Shown: piece by piece, positions 30,201-43,779 of the stretch | Position numbering within the stretch: position 1 is the first letter of the stretch | How the letters are laid out: every line of letters begins with the position of its first letter | Assembly: GCA_963680875.1 (NCBI GenBank) | Contig: OY804577.1 | Location: 147,206,196-147,270,195 of the forward strand | Reading direction: 5' to 3' | Source of the DNA: Bathymodiolus brooksi | Taxonomy: Eukaryota; Mollusca; Bivalvia; Mytilida; Modiolidae | DNA: 64,000 bases | Position numbers and translations under genes: made by a program | Notes under the pieces: generated by a model | Database searches by the model: none | Seen by the model: only the letters and a program-made list of their open reading frames with translations | Told to the model about the DNA's origin: nothing

Positions 30201-33200
30201 GCTTTATTTCACAGATTTAAGATGTTGTTGTGTTTGTCCCACACCAATTGCTTTATTTCACAGGTTTAAGATGTTGTGTTTGTACACAACTATTGTTTGA
30301 TTTTACAGGCTTAAGATGTTGTTGTGTTTGTCCCACACCAATTGCTTTATTTCACAGATTTAAGATGTTGTTGTGTTTTTCCCACACCAATTGCTTTATT
30401 TCACAGGCTTAAACTGTTGTTGTGTTTGTCCCACACCAATTGCTTTATTTCACAGGTTTAAGATGTTGTGTTTGTACACAACTATTGTTTGATTTCACAG
30501 ATTTAAGATGTTGTTGTATTTGTCCCACACCAATTGCTTTATTTCACAGGTTTAAGATGTTGTTGTGTTTGTCCCACACCAATTGCTTTATTTCACAGAT
30601 TTAAGATGTTGTTGTATTTGTCCCACACCATTTGCTTTATTTCACAGGTTTAAGATGTTGTTGTGTTTTTCCCACACCAATTGCTTTATTTCACAGGTTT
30701 AAGATGCTGTTGTGTTTGTCCGACACCATTTGTTTTATTTCACAGGTTTAAGATGTTGTTGTGTTTGTCCCAAACCAATTGCTTTATTTCACAGATTTAA
30801 GATGTTGTTGTGTTTGTCCCACACCAATTGCTTTATTTCACAGGTTTAAGATGTTGTGTTTGTACACAACTATTGTTTGATTTCACAGGTTTAAGATGTT
30901 GTGTTTGTACACAACTATTGTTTGATTTCACAGGCTTAAACTGTTGTTGTGTTTGTCCCACACCAATTGCTTTATTTCACAGATTTAAGATGTTGTTGTG
31001 TTTGTCCCACACCAATTGCTTTATTTCACAGATTTAAGATGTTGTTGTGTTTTTCCCACACCAATTGCTTTATTTCACAGATTTAAGATGTTGTTGTGTC
31101 TGTCCCACACCAATTGCTTTATTTCACAGGTATAAGATGTTGTTGTGTTTGTCCCACACCATTTGTTTTATTTCACAGGTTTAAGATGTTGTTGTGTTTG
31201 TCCCACACCAATTGCTTTATTTCACAGATTTAAGATGTTGTTGTGTTTGTCCCACACCAATTGCTTTATTTCACAGGTTTAAGATGTTGTGTTTGTACAC
31301 AACTATTGTTTGATTTCACAGGCTTAAGATGTTGTGTTTTTCCCACACCAATTGCTTTATTTCACAGATTTAAGATGTTGTTGTATTTGTCCCACACCAA
31401 TTGCTTTATTTCACAGGTTTAAGATGTTGTTGTGTTTGTCCCACACCAATTGCTTTATTTCACAGATTTAAGATGTTGTTGTATTTGTCCCACACCATTT
31501 GCTTTATTTCACAGGTTTAAGATGTTGTTGTGTTTTTCCCACACCAATTGCTTTATTTCACAGGTTTAAGATGCTGTTGTGTTTGTCCGACACCATTTGT
31601 TTTATTTCACAGGTTTAAGATGTTGTTGTGTTTGTCCCAAACCAATTGCTTTACTTCACAGATTTAAGATGTTGTTGTGTTTGTCCCACACCAATTGCTT
31701 TATTTTACAGGTTTAAGATGTTGTGTTTGTACACAACTATTGTTTGATTTCACAGGCTTAAGATGTTGTTGTGTTTGTCCCACACCAATTGCTTTATTTC
31801 ACAGATTTAAGATGTTGTTGTGTTTGTCCCACACCAATTGCTTTATTTCACAGGTTTAAGATGTTGTGTTTGTACACAACTATTGTTTGATTTCACAGGC
31901 TTAAGATGTTGTTGTGTTTGTCCCACACCAATTGCTTTATTTCACAGGTTTAAGATGTTGTGTTTGTACACAACTATTGTTTGATTTCACAGGCTTAAGA
32001 TGTTGTTGTATTTGTCCCACACCAATTGCTTTATTTCACAGGTTTAAGATGTTTTTGTGTTTTTCCCACACCAATTGCTTTATTTCACAGATTTAAGATG
32101 TTGTTGTATTTGTCCCACACCAATTGCTTTATTTCACAGGTTTAAGATGTTTTTGTATTTATCCCACACCAATTGCTTTATTTCACAGATTTAAGATGTT
32201 GTTGTGTTTGTCCCACACCAATTGCTTTATTTCACAGATTTAAGATGTTGTTGTGTTTGTCCCACACCAATTGCTTTATTTCACAGGTTTAAGATGTTTT
32301 TGTGTTTGTCCCACACCAATTGCTTTATTTCACAGATTTAAGATGTTGTTGTATTTGTCCCACACCAATTGCTTTATTTCACAGGTTTAAGATGTTTTTG
32401 TGTTTTTCCCACACCAATTGCTTTATTTCACAGATTTAAGATGTTGTTGTGTTTTTCCCACACCAATTGCTTTATTTCACAGGCTTAAACTGTTGTTGTG
32501 TTTGTCCCATACCAATTGCTTTATTTCACAGGTTTAAGATGTTGTGTTTGTACACAACTATTGTTTGATTTCATAGGTTTAAGATGTTGTTGTGTTTGTC
32601 CCACACCAATTGCTTTATTTCACAGATTTAAGATGTTGTTGTGTTTGCCCCACACCAATTGCTTTATTTCACAGGTTTAAGATGTTGTTGTGTTTGTCCC
32701 ACACCAATTGCTTTATTTCACAGGTTTAAGATGTTGTGTTTGTACACAACTATTGTTTGATTTTACAGGCTTAAGATGTTGTTGTGTTTGTCCCACACCA
32801 ATTGCTTTATTTCACAGATTTAAGATGTTGTTGTGTTTTTCCCACACCAATTGCTTTATTTCACAGGCTTAAACTGTTGTTGTGTTTGTCCCACACCAAT
32901 TGCTTTATTTCACAGGTTTAAGATGTTGTGTTTGTACACAACTATTGTTTGATTTCACAGGCTTAAGATGTTGTTGTGTTTTTCCCACACTAATTGCTTT
33001 ATTTCACAGATTTAAGATGTTGTTGTATTTGTCCCACACCAATTGCTTTATTTCACAGGTTTAAGATGTTGTTGTGTTTGTCCCACACCAATTGCTTTAT
33101 TTCACAGATTTAAGATGTTGTTGTATTTGTCCCACACCATTTGCTTTATTTCACAGGTTTAAGATGTTGTTGTGTTTTTCCCACACCAATTGCTTTATTT

Positions 33201-36200
33201 CACAGGTTTAAGATGCTGTTGTGTTTGTCCGACACCATTTGTTTTATTTCACAGGTTTAAGATGTTGTTGTGTTTGTCCCAAACCAATTGCTTTATTTCA
33301 CAGATTTAAGATGTTGTTGTGTTTGTCCCACACCAATTGCTTTATTTCACAGGTTTAAGATGTTGTGTTTGTACACAACTATTGTTTGATTTCACAGGTT
33401 TAAGATGTTGTTGTGTTTGTCCCACAACTATTGTTTGATTTCACAGGCTTAAACTGTTGTTGTGTTTGTCCCACACCAATTGCTTTATTTCACAGATTTA
33501 AGATGTTGTTGTGTTTGTCCCACAACAATTGCTTTATTTCACAGATTTAAGATGTTGTTGTGTTTTTCCCACACCAATTGCTTTATTTCACAGATTTAAG
33601 ATGTTGTTGTGTCTGTCCCACACCAATTGCTTTATTTCACAGGTTTAAGATGTTGTTGTGTTTGTCCCACACCATTTGTTTTATTTCACAGGTTTAAGAT
33701 GTTGTTGTGTTTGTCCCACACCAATTGCTTTATTTCACAGATTTAAGATGTTGTTGTGTTTGTCCCACACCAATTGCTTTATTTCACAGGTTTAAGATGT
33801 TGTGTTTGTACACAACTATTGTTTGATTTCACAGGCTTAAGATGTTGTGTTTTTCCCACACCAATTGCTTTATTTCACAGATTTAAGATGTTGTTGTATT
33901 TGTCCCACACCAATTGCTTTATTCACAGGTTTAAGATGTTGTTGTGTTTGTCCCACACCAATTGCTTTATTTCACAGATTTAAGATGTTGTTGTATTTGT
34001 CCCACACCATTTGCTTTATTTCACAGGTTTAAGATGTTGTTGTGTTTTTCCCACACCAATTGCTTTATTTCACAGGTTTAAGATGCTGTTGTGTTTGTCC
34101 GACACCATTTGTTTTATTTCACAGGTTTAAGATGTTGTTGTGTTTGTCCCAAACCAATTGCTTTATTTCACAGATTTAAGATGTTGTTGTGTTTGTCCCA
34201 TACCAATTGCTTTATTTCACAGGTTTAAGATGTTGTGTTTGTACACAACTATTGTTTGATTTCACAGGCTTAAGATGTTGTTGTGTTTGTCCCACACCAA
34301 TTGCTTTATTTCACAGATTTAAGATGTTGTTGTGTTTGTCCCACACCAATTGCTTTATTTCACAGGTTTAAGATGTTGTGTTTGTACACAACTATTGTTT
34401 GATTTCACAGGCTTAAGATGTTGTTGTGTTTGTCCCACACCAATTGCTTTATTTCACAGGTTTAAGATGTTGTGTTTGTACACAACTATTGTTTGATTTC
34501 ACAGGCTTAAGATGTTGTTGTGTTTGTCCCACACCAATTGCTTTATTTCACAGGTTTAAGATGTTTTTGTGTTTTTCCCACACCAATTGCTTTATTTCAC
34601 AGATTTAAGATGTTGTTGTATTTGTCCCACACCAATTGCTTTATTTCACAGGTTTAAGATGTTTTTGTATTTATCCCACACCAATTGCTTTATTTCACAG
34701 ATTTAAGATGTTGTTGTGTTTGTCCCACACCAATTGCTTTATTTCACAGATTTAAGATGTTGTTGTGTTTGTCCCACACCAATTGCTTTATTTCACAGGT
34801 TTAAGATGTTTTTGTGTTTGTCCCACACCAATTGCTTTATTTCACAGATTTAAGATGTTGTTGTATTTGTCCCACACCAATTGCTTTATTTCACAGGTTT
34901 AAGATGTTTTTGTGTTTTTCCCACACCAATTGCTTTATTTCACAGATTTAAGATGTTGTTGTTTTTTTCCCACACCAATTGCTTTATTTCACAGGCTTAA
35001 ACTGTTGTTGTGTTTGTCCCACACCAATTGCTTTATTTCACAGGTTTAAGATGTTGTGTTTGTACACAACTATTGTTTGATTTCATAGGTTTAAGATGTT
35101 GTTGTGTTTGTCCCACACCAATTGCTTTATTTCACAGATTTAAGATGTTGTTGTGTTTGTCCCACACCAATTGCTTTATTTCACAGATTTAAGATGTTGT
35201 TGTGTTTTTCCCACACCAATTGCTTTATTTCACAGGCTTAAACTGTTGTTGTGTTTGTCCCACACCAATTGCTTTATTTCACAGGTTTAAGATGTTGTGT
35301 TTGTACACAACTATTGTTTGATTTCATAGGTTTAAGATGTTGTTGTGTTTGTCCCACACCAATTGCTTTATTTCACAGATTTAAGATGTTGTTGTGTTTG
35401 TCCCACACCAATTGCTTTATTTCACAGATTTAAGATGTTGTTGTGTTTGTCCCACACCAATTGCTTTATTTCACAGATTTAAGATGTTGTTGTGTTTTTC
35501 CCACACCAATTGCTTTATTTCACAGATTTAAGATGTTGTTGTGTTTGTCCCACACCAATTGCTTTATTTCACAGGTTTAAGATGTTGTGTTTGTACACAA
35601 CTATTGTTTGATTTCACAGGCTTAAGATGTTGTTGTGTTTGTCCCACACCAATTGCTTTATTTCACAGATTTAAGATGTTGTTGTATTTGTCCCACACCA
35701 ATTGCTTTATTTCACAGGTTTAAGATGTTTTTGTGTTTTTCCCACACCAATTGCTTTATTTCACAGATTTAAGATGTTGTTGTATTTGTTCCACACCAAT
35801 TGCTTTATTTCACAGGCTTAAGATGTTGTTGTGTTTGTCCCACACCAATTGCTTTATTTCACATATTTAAGATGTTGTTGTATTTGTCCCACACCAATTG
35901 CTTTATTTCACAGGTTTAAGATGTTTTTGTATTTGTCCCACACCAATTGCTTTATTTCACAGATTTAAGATGTTGTTGTGTTTGTCCCACACCAATTGCT
36001 TTATTTCACAGATTTAAGATGTTGTTGTGTTTGTCCCACACCAATTGCTTTATTTCACAGGTTTAAGATGTAGTTGTGTTTGCCCCACACCAATTGCTTT
36101 ATTTCACAGGTTTAAGATGTTGTTGTGTTTGTCCCACACCAATTGCTTTATTTCACAGGTTTAAGATGTTGTGTTTGTACACAACTATTGTTTGATTTCA

Positions 36201-39200
36201 CAGGCTTAAGATGTTGTTGTGTTTGTCCCACACCAATTGCTTTATTTCACAGGTTTAAGATGTTGTGTTTGTACACAACTATTGTTTGATTTCACAGGCT
36301 TAAGATGTTGTTGTGTTTGTCCCACACCAATTGCTTTATTTCACAGATTTAAGATGTTGTTGTATTTGTCCCACACCAATTGCTTTATTTCACAGGTTTA
36401 AGATGTTTTTTGTGTTTTTCCCACACTAATTGCTTTATTTCACAGATTTAAGATGTTGTTGTATTTGTCCCACACCAATTGCTTTATTTCACAGGTTTAA
36501 GATGTTTTTGTATTTGTCCCACACCAATTGCTTTATTTCACAGATTTAAGATGTTGTTGTGTTTGTCCCACACCAATTGCTTTATTTCACAGATTTAAGA
36601 TGTTGTTGTGTTTGTCCCACACCAATTGCTTTATTTCACAGATTTAAGATGTTGTTGTGTTTGTCCCACACCAATTGCTTTATTTCACAGATTTAAGATG
36701 TTGTTGTGTTTGTCCCACACCAATTGCTTTATTTCACAGGTTTAAGATGTTGTGTTTGTACACAACTATTGTTTGATTTTACAGGCTTAAGATGTTGTTG
36801 TGTTTGTCCCACACCAATTGCTTTATTTCACAGATTTAAGATGTTGTTGTGTTTTTCCCACACCAATTGCTTTATTTCACAGGCTTAAACTGTTGTTGTG
36901 TTTGTCCCACACCAATTGCTTTATTTCACAGGTTTAAGATGTTGTGTTTGTACACAACTATTGTTTGATTTCATAGGTTTAAGATGTTGTTGTGTTTGTC
37001 CCACACCAATTGCTTTATTTCACAGATTTAAGATGTTGTTGTGTTTGTCCCACACCAATTGCTTTATTTCACAGATTTAAGATGTTGTTGTGTTTTTCCC
37101 ACACCAATTGCTTTATTTCACAGATTTAAGATGTTGTTGTGTTTGTCCCACACCAATTGCTTTATTTCACAGGTTTAAGATGTTGTGTTTGTACACAACT
37201 ATTGTTTGATTTTACAGGCTTAAGATGTTGTTGTGTTTGTCCCACACCAATTGCTTTATTTCACAGATTTAAGATGTTGTTGTGTTTTTCCCACACCAAT
37301 TGCTTTATTTCACAGGCTTAAACTGTTGTTGTGTTTGTCCCACACCAATTGCTTTATTTCACAGGTTTAAGATGTTGTGTTTGTACACAACTATTGTTTG
37401 ATTTCACAGGCTTAAGATGTTGTTGTGTTTTTCCCACACTAATTGCTTTATTTCACAGATTTAAGATGTTGTTGTATTTGTCCCACACCAATTGCTTTAT
37501 TTCACAGGTTTAAGATGTTGTTGTGTTTGTCCCACACCAATTGCTTTATTTCACAGATTAAAGATGTTGTTGTATTTGTCCCACACCAATTGCTTTATTT
37601 CACAGGTTTAAGATGTTGTTGTGTTTGTCCCACACCAATTGCTTTATTTCACAGATTTAAGATGTTGTTGTGTTTGTCCCACACCAATTGCTTTATTTCA
37701 CAGGTTTAAGATGTTGTGTTTGTACACAACTATTGTTTGATTTCACAGGCTTAAGATGTTGTTGTGTTTGTCCCACACCAATTGCTTTATTTCACAGGTT
37801 TAAGATGTTGTGTTTGTACACAACTATTGTTTGATTTCACAGGCTTAAGATGTTGTTGTGTTTGTCCCACACCAATTGCTTTATTTCACAGATTTAAGAT
37901 GTTGTTGTGTTTGTCCCACACCAATTGCTTTATTTCACAGGTTTAAGATGTTGTGTTTGTACACAACTATTGTTTGATTTCACAGGCTTAAGATGTTTTT
38001 GTGTTTGTCCCACACCAATTGCTTTATTTCACAGGTGTAAGATGTTGTGTTTGTACACAACTATTGTTTGATTTCACAGGCTTAAGATGTTGTTGTATTT
38101 ATCCCACACCAATTGCTTTATTTCACAGGTTTAAGATGTTGTTGTATTTGTCCCACACCAATTGCTTTATTTCACAGGTTTAAGATGTTGTTGTGTTTGT
38201 CCCACACCAATTGCTTTATTTCATAGATTTAAGATGTTGTTGTATTTGTCCCACACCAATTGCTTTATTTCACAGATTTAAGATGTTTTTGTATTTATCC
38301 CACACCAATTGCTTTATTTCACAGGCTTAAGATGTTGTTGTGTTTGTCCCACACCAATTGCTTTATTTCACAGGTTTAAGATGTTGTTGTGTTTGTCTCA
38401 CACCAATTGCTTTATTTCACAGGTTTAAGATGTTGTGTTTGTACACAACTATTGTTTGATTTCACAGGCTTAAGATGTTGTTGTGTTTGTCCCACACCAA
38501 TTGCTTTATTTCACAGATTTAAGATGTTGTTGTATTTGTCCCACACCAATTGCTTTATTTCACAGGTTTAAGATGTTTTTGTGTTTTTCCCACACCAATT
38601 GCTTTATTTCAGAGATTTAAGATGTTGTTGTATTTGTCCCACACCAATTGCTTTATTTCACAGGCTTAAGATGTTGTTGTGTTTGTCCCACACCAATTGC
38701 TTTATTTCACAGATTTAAGATGTTGTTGTATTTGTCCCACACCAATTGCTTTATTTCACAGGTTTAAGATGTTTTTGTATTTGTCCCACACCAATTGCTT
38801 TATTTCACAGATTTAAGATGTTGTTGTGTTTGTCCCACACCAATTGCTTTATTTCACAGATTTAAGATGTTGTTGTGTTTTTCCCACACCAATTGCTTTA
38901 TTTCACAGGTTTAAGATGTTGTTGTGTTTGTCCCACACCAATTGCTTTATTTCACAGGTTTAAGATGTTGTTGTGTTTGTCCCACACCAATTGCTTTATT
39001 TCGCAGGTTTAAGATGTTGTGTTTGTACCAACTATTGTTTGATTTCACAGGCTTAAGATGTTGTTGTGTTTGTCCCACACCAATTGCTTTATTTCACAGG
39101 TTTAAGATGTTGTGTGTGTACACAACTATTGTTTGATTTCACAGGCTTAAGATGTTGTTGTGTTTTTCCCACACTAATTGCTTTATTTCACAGATTTAAG

Positions 39201-40012
39201 ATGTTGTTGTATTTGTCCCACACCAATTGCTTTATTTCACAGGCTTAAGATGTTGTTGTGTTTGTCCCACACCAATTGCTTTATTTCACAGATTTAAGAT
39301 GTTGTTGTATTTGTCCCACACCAATTGCTTTATTTCACAAGTTTAAGATGTTGTTGTATTTGTCCCACACCAATTGCTTTATTTCACAGATTTAAGATGT
39401 TGTTGTGTTTGTCCCACACCAATTGCTTTATTTCACAGATTTAAGATGTTGTTGTGTTTGTCCCACACCAATTGCTTTATTTCACAGATTTAAGATGTTG
39501 TTGTGTTTGTCCCACACCAATTGCTTTATTTCACAGGTTTAAGATGTTTTTTGTGTTTGTCCCACACCAATTGCTTTATTTCACAGGTTTAAGATGTTGT
39601 GTTTGTACACAACTATTGTTTGATGTCACAGGCTTAAGATGTTGTTGTGTTTGTCCCACACCAATTGCTTTATTTCACAGATTTAAGATGTTGTTGTGTT
39701 TTTCCCACACCAATTGCTTTATTTCACAGGTTTAAGATGTTGTTGTGTTTGTCCCACACCAATTGCTTTATTTCATAGGTTTAAGATGTTGTTGTGTTTG
39801 CACACAAGTATTGTTTGTTTTCACAGGCTTAAGATGTTGTTGTGTTTGTCTCACACCAATTGCTATATTTCACAGATTTAAGATGTTGTTGTGTTTGTCC
39901 CACACCAATTGCTTTATTTCACAGTTTTAAGATGTTGTGTTTGTACACAACTATTGTTTGATTTCACAGGCTTAAGATGTTGTTGTGCTTGTCCCACACC
40001 AATTGCTTTATT

Positions 40013-42650
40013 TCACAGGTTTAAGATGCTGTTGTGTTTTTCCCACACCAATTGCTTTATTTCACAGGTTTAAGATGTTGTTGTGTTGGTCCCACACCAA
40101 TTGCTTTATTTCACAGGTTTAAGATGTTGTTGTGTTTGCACACAAGTATTGTTTGTTTTCACAGGCTTAAGATGTTGTTGTGTTTGTCTCACACCAATTG
40201 CTATATTTCACAGATTTAAGATGTTGTTGTGTTTGTCCCACACCAATTGCTTTATTTCACAGGTTTAAGATGTTGTGTTTGTACACAACTATTGTTTGAT
40301 TTCACAGGCTTAAGATGTTGTTGTGTTTGTCCCACACCAATTGCTTTATTTCACAGGTTTAAGATGTTGTTGTGTTTGTCCCACACCAATTGCTTTATTT
40401 CACAGGTTTAAGATGCTGTTGTGTTTGTCCCACACCATTTGTTTTATTTCACAGGTTTAAGATGTTGTTGTGTTGGTCCCACACCAATTGCTTTATTTCA
40501 CAGATTTAAGATGTTGTTGTGTTTGTCCCACACCAATTGTTTTATTTCACAGGTTTAAGATTTTGTTGTGTTTGTCCCACACCAATTGCTTTATTTCACA
40601 GTTTTAAGATGTTGTGTTTGTACACAACTATTGTTTGATTTCACAGGCTTAAGATGCTGTTGTGTTTTTCCCACACCAATTGCTTTATTTCACAGATTTA
40701 AGATGTTGTTGTATTTGACCCACACCAATTGCTTTATTTCACAGGTTTAAGATGTTGTTGTGTTTGTCCCACTCCAATTGCTTTATTTCAAAGGTTTAAG
40801 ATGTTGTTGTGTTTGTCCCACACCAATTGCTTTATTTCACAGGTTTAAGATGTTGTTGTGTTTGTCCCACACCAATTACTTTATTTCACAGGTTTAAGAT
40901 GTTGTTGTGTTTGTCCCACACCAATTGCTTTATTTCACAGGTTTAAGATGTTGCTGTGTTTGTCCCACACCAATTGCTTTATTTCACAGGTTTAAGATGT
41001 TGTGTTTGTACACAACTATTGTTTGATTTCACAGGCTTAAGATGTTGTTGTGTTTGTTTCACACCAATTGCTTTATTTCACAGGTTTAAGATGTTGTTGT
41101 GTTTGCACACAACTATTGTTTGATTTCACAGATTTAAGATGTTATTGTGTTTGTCGCACACCAATTGCTTTATTTCACAGGTTTAAGATGTTGTTGTGTT
41201 TGTCCCACACCAATTGCTTTATTTCATAGGTTTAAGATGTTGTTGTGTTTGCACACAAGTATTGTTTGTTTTCACAGGCTTAAGATGTTGTTGTGTTTGT
41301 CTCACACCAATTGCTATATTTCACAGATTTAAGATGTTGTTGTGTTTGTCCCACACCAATTGCTTTATTTCACAGGTTTAAGATGTTGTGTTTGTACACA
41401 ACTATTGTTTGATTTCACAGGCTTAAGATGTTGTTGTGTTTTTCCCACACCAATTGCTTTATTTCACAGGTTTAAGATGTTGTTGTGTTTGTCCCACACC
41501 AATTGCTTTATTTCACAGGTTTAAGATGCTGTTGTGTTTTTCCCACACCAATTGCTTTATTTCACAGGTTTAAGATGTTGTTGTGTTGGTCCCACACCAA
41601 TTGCTTTATTTCACAGGTTTAAGATGTTGTTGTGTTTGCACACAAGTATTGTTTGTTTTCACAGGCTTAAGATGTTGTTGTGTTTGTCTCACACCAATTG
41701 CTATATTTCACAGATTTAAGATGTTGTTGTGTTTGTCCCACACCAATTGCTTTATTTCACAGGTTTAAGATGTTGTGTTTGTACACAACTATTGTTTGAT
41801 TTCACAGGCTTAAGATGTTGTTGTGTTTGTCCCACACCAATTGCTTTATTTCACAGGTTTAAGATGTTGTTGTGTTTGTCCCACACCAATTGCTTTATTT
41901 CACAGGTTTAAGATGCTGTTGTGTTTGTCCCACACCATTTGTTTTATTTCACAGGTTTAAGATGTTGTTGTGTTGGTCCCACACCAATTGCTTTATTTCA
42001 CAGATTTAAGATGTTGTTGTGTTTGTCCCACACCAATTGTTTTATTTCACAGGTTTAAGATTTTGTTGTGTTTGTCCCACACCAATTGCTTTATTTCACA
42101 GTTTTAAGATGTTGTGTTTGTACACAACTATTGTTTGATTTCACAGGCTTAAGATGCTGTTGTGTTTTTCCCACACCAATTGCTTTATTTCACAGATTTA
42201 AGATGTTGTTGTATTTGACCCACACCAATTGCTTTATTTCACAGGTTTAAGATGTTGTTGTGTTTGTCCCACTCCAATTGCTTTATTTCAAAGGTTTAAG
42301 ATGTTGTTGTGTTTGTCCCACACCAATTGCTTTATTTCACAGGTTTAAGATGTTGTTGTGTTTGTCCCACACCAATTACTTTATTTCACAGGTTTAAGAT
42401 GTTGTTGTGTTTGTCCCACACCAATTGCTTTATTTCACAGGTTTAAGATGTTGCTGTGTTTGTCCCACACCAATTGCTTTATTTCACAGGTTTAAGATGT
42501 TGTGTTTGTACACAACTATTGTTTTATTTCACAGGCTTAAGATGTTGTTGTGTTTGTTTCACACCAATTGCTTTATTTCACAGGTTTAAGATGTTGTTGT
42601 GTTTGCACACAACTATTGTTTGATTTCACAGATTTAAGATGTTATTGTGT
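40013..42650 (+). repeat. Recent 1,500-bp tandem duplication inside the satellite
   Basis: Bases about 40,013-41,150 recur at +1,500 (41,513-42,650). The copies share unusual monomers such as GTTGGTCCC, TTTGACCCACACC, ACCAATTACT, GTTGCTGTG and TTTGTTTCACACC. In my reading they differ at very few positions, for example GTTTGATTT against GTTTTATTT near 41,020 and 42,520. It is one of the youngest rearrangements in the array, or a collapsed or expanded assembly repeat. Confidence 0.85.
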
Positions 42651-43070
42651 TTGTCGCACATCAATTGCTTTATTTCACAGATTTAAGATGTTGTTGTGTT
42701 TGTCCCACACCAATTGCTTTATTTCACAGATTTAAGATGTTGTTGTGTTTGTCCCACACCAATTGCTTTATTTCACAGATTTAAGATGTTGTTGTGTTTG
42801 TACAAAACTATTGTTTGATTTCACAGATTTAAGATGTTGTTGTGTTTGTCGCACATCAATTGCTTTATTTCACAGATTTAAGATGTTGTTGTGTTTTTCC
42901 GACAACTATTGTTTGATTTCACAGGCTTAATATGTTGTTGTGTTTGTCCCACACCAATTGCTTTATTTCAAAGGTTTAAGATGTTGTTGTGTTTGTACAC
43001 AAGTATTGTTTGATTTTCACAAACTTAAGATATTGCTGCATTTGTGCCACAACTATTGCTCTATTCCACA

Positions 43071-43255
43071 GCCGTACCTGATGATGGTTATTCCAGAAAG
43101 GTGTCATGTGCATTTAATTTCATATCTACTATTTTTTTTATTAATATTACTTGGTCAATACCTCCGCTGATGGACTGTTAGTCGTGAGGGTATTGTCCGT
43201 CCAGCAGTCAGTGATTCTGTACTGACATGGGTTATTAGATATACTTTTAATTGAA
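43071..43255 (+). mobile_element. Dispersed-repeat fragment with hammerhead-like core
   Basis: Directly after the last satellite monomer the sequence changes to a segment that I recognise as resembling an abundant bivalve dispersed repeat, containing GGACTGTTAGTC and GAGGGTATTG. Near its start it has CTGATGA (43,078-43,084), a short TGG/CCA stem with loop TTATT (43,085-43,095), GAAA (43,096-43,099) and GTC (43,103-43,105). That is the order of conserved blocks in a hammerhead ribozyme. No coding region is visible. The element class is not assigned. Confidence 0.5.
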
Positions 43256-43308
43256 AACTATAATTCCTATAATATGGTATAATTATTATTAAAACTAAAG
43301 TTCTCCTC

Positions 43309-43755
43309 CCTGAGGCAGGCGCAGGTGACCTTAACAGATTTTGGTTATCTTCCCTCAGGCAGGCACAGGTGACCTTAATAGATTTTGGTTATCTTCCCTC
43401 AGGCAGGCACAGGTGACCTTAACAGATTTTGGTTATCTTCCCTCAGGCAGGCACAGGTGACCTTAACAGATTTTGGTTATCTTCCCTCAGACAGGCACAG
43501 GTGACCTTAACAGATTTTGGTTATCTTCCCTCAGGCTGTCACAGGTGACCTTAACAGATTTTGGTTATCTTCCCTCAGGCCGGCACAGGTGACCTTAATA
43601 GATCTTGGTTATCTTCCCTCAGGCAGGCACAGGTGACCTTAACAGATTTTGGTTATCTTCCCTCAGGCAGGCACAGGTGACCTTAATAGATTTTGGTTAT
43701 CTTCCCTCAGGCCGGCACAGGTGACCTTAATAGATTTTGGTTATCTTCCCTCATC
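43309..43755 (+). repeat. 44-bp minisatellite, 10 copies
   Basis: The unit begins AGGCAGGCACAGGTGACC and ends GGTTATCTTCCCTC. The shared word CAGGTGACC occurs at 43,322 and then every 44 bp, ten times, up to 43,718. Divergence between copies is a few substitutions (GCAGG, GCCGG, GCTGT; AACAG, AATAG). Each unit contains the E-box CAGGTG overlapping TGACCTTAA, which reads TTAAGGTCA on the minus strand. Bases 43,256-43,308 to its left are plain AT-rich sequence in which I see nothing. Confidence 0.95.
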
Positions 43756-43779
43756 CATAAGGCCTATTATTCATTTGGC

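Larger units (their letters stand above)
1..43070 (+). repeat. 49-bp satellite array, about 43 kb, continuing beyond the left edge
   Basis: The whole stretch is head-to-tail monomers, in one orientation, with no gene or unrelated insertion that I can see. The main monomer is 49 bp and reads TTTAAGATGTTGTTGTG, then TTTGTCCCACACC, then AATTGCTTTATTTCACAGG. A second class is 45 bp: it lacks one TTG and carries TACACAACTATTGTTTGA in the middle. The commonest arrangement is long-short-long-long (192 bp), with 237, 241 and 290 bp variants. Small private variants (ATTTGTCCC, TTTTTCCC, TCCGACACC, CACTAATTG, AAACTG) mark sub-blocks. Short 60-codon open frames repeat every few monomers only because 49 is 1 modulo 3; they are not genes. 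The array starts before base 1 and decays at 43,010-43,070. Confidence 0.97.

Noticed and set aside
1..43070. CRISPR-like regularly spaced repeats
   Set aside because: The whole monomer is conserved with no unique spacers, and the context is eukaryotic.
508..43170. More than a hundred 60-79 codon open frames in the 49-bp array with Cys-rich repeats such as RCCCVC
   Set aside because: They recur with the monomer period, change with every indel of the array, lack independent start or splice signals, and carry no selection for amino-acid content that I can see.
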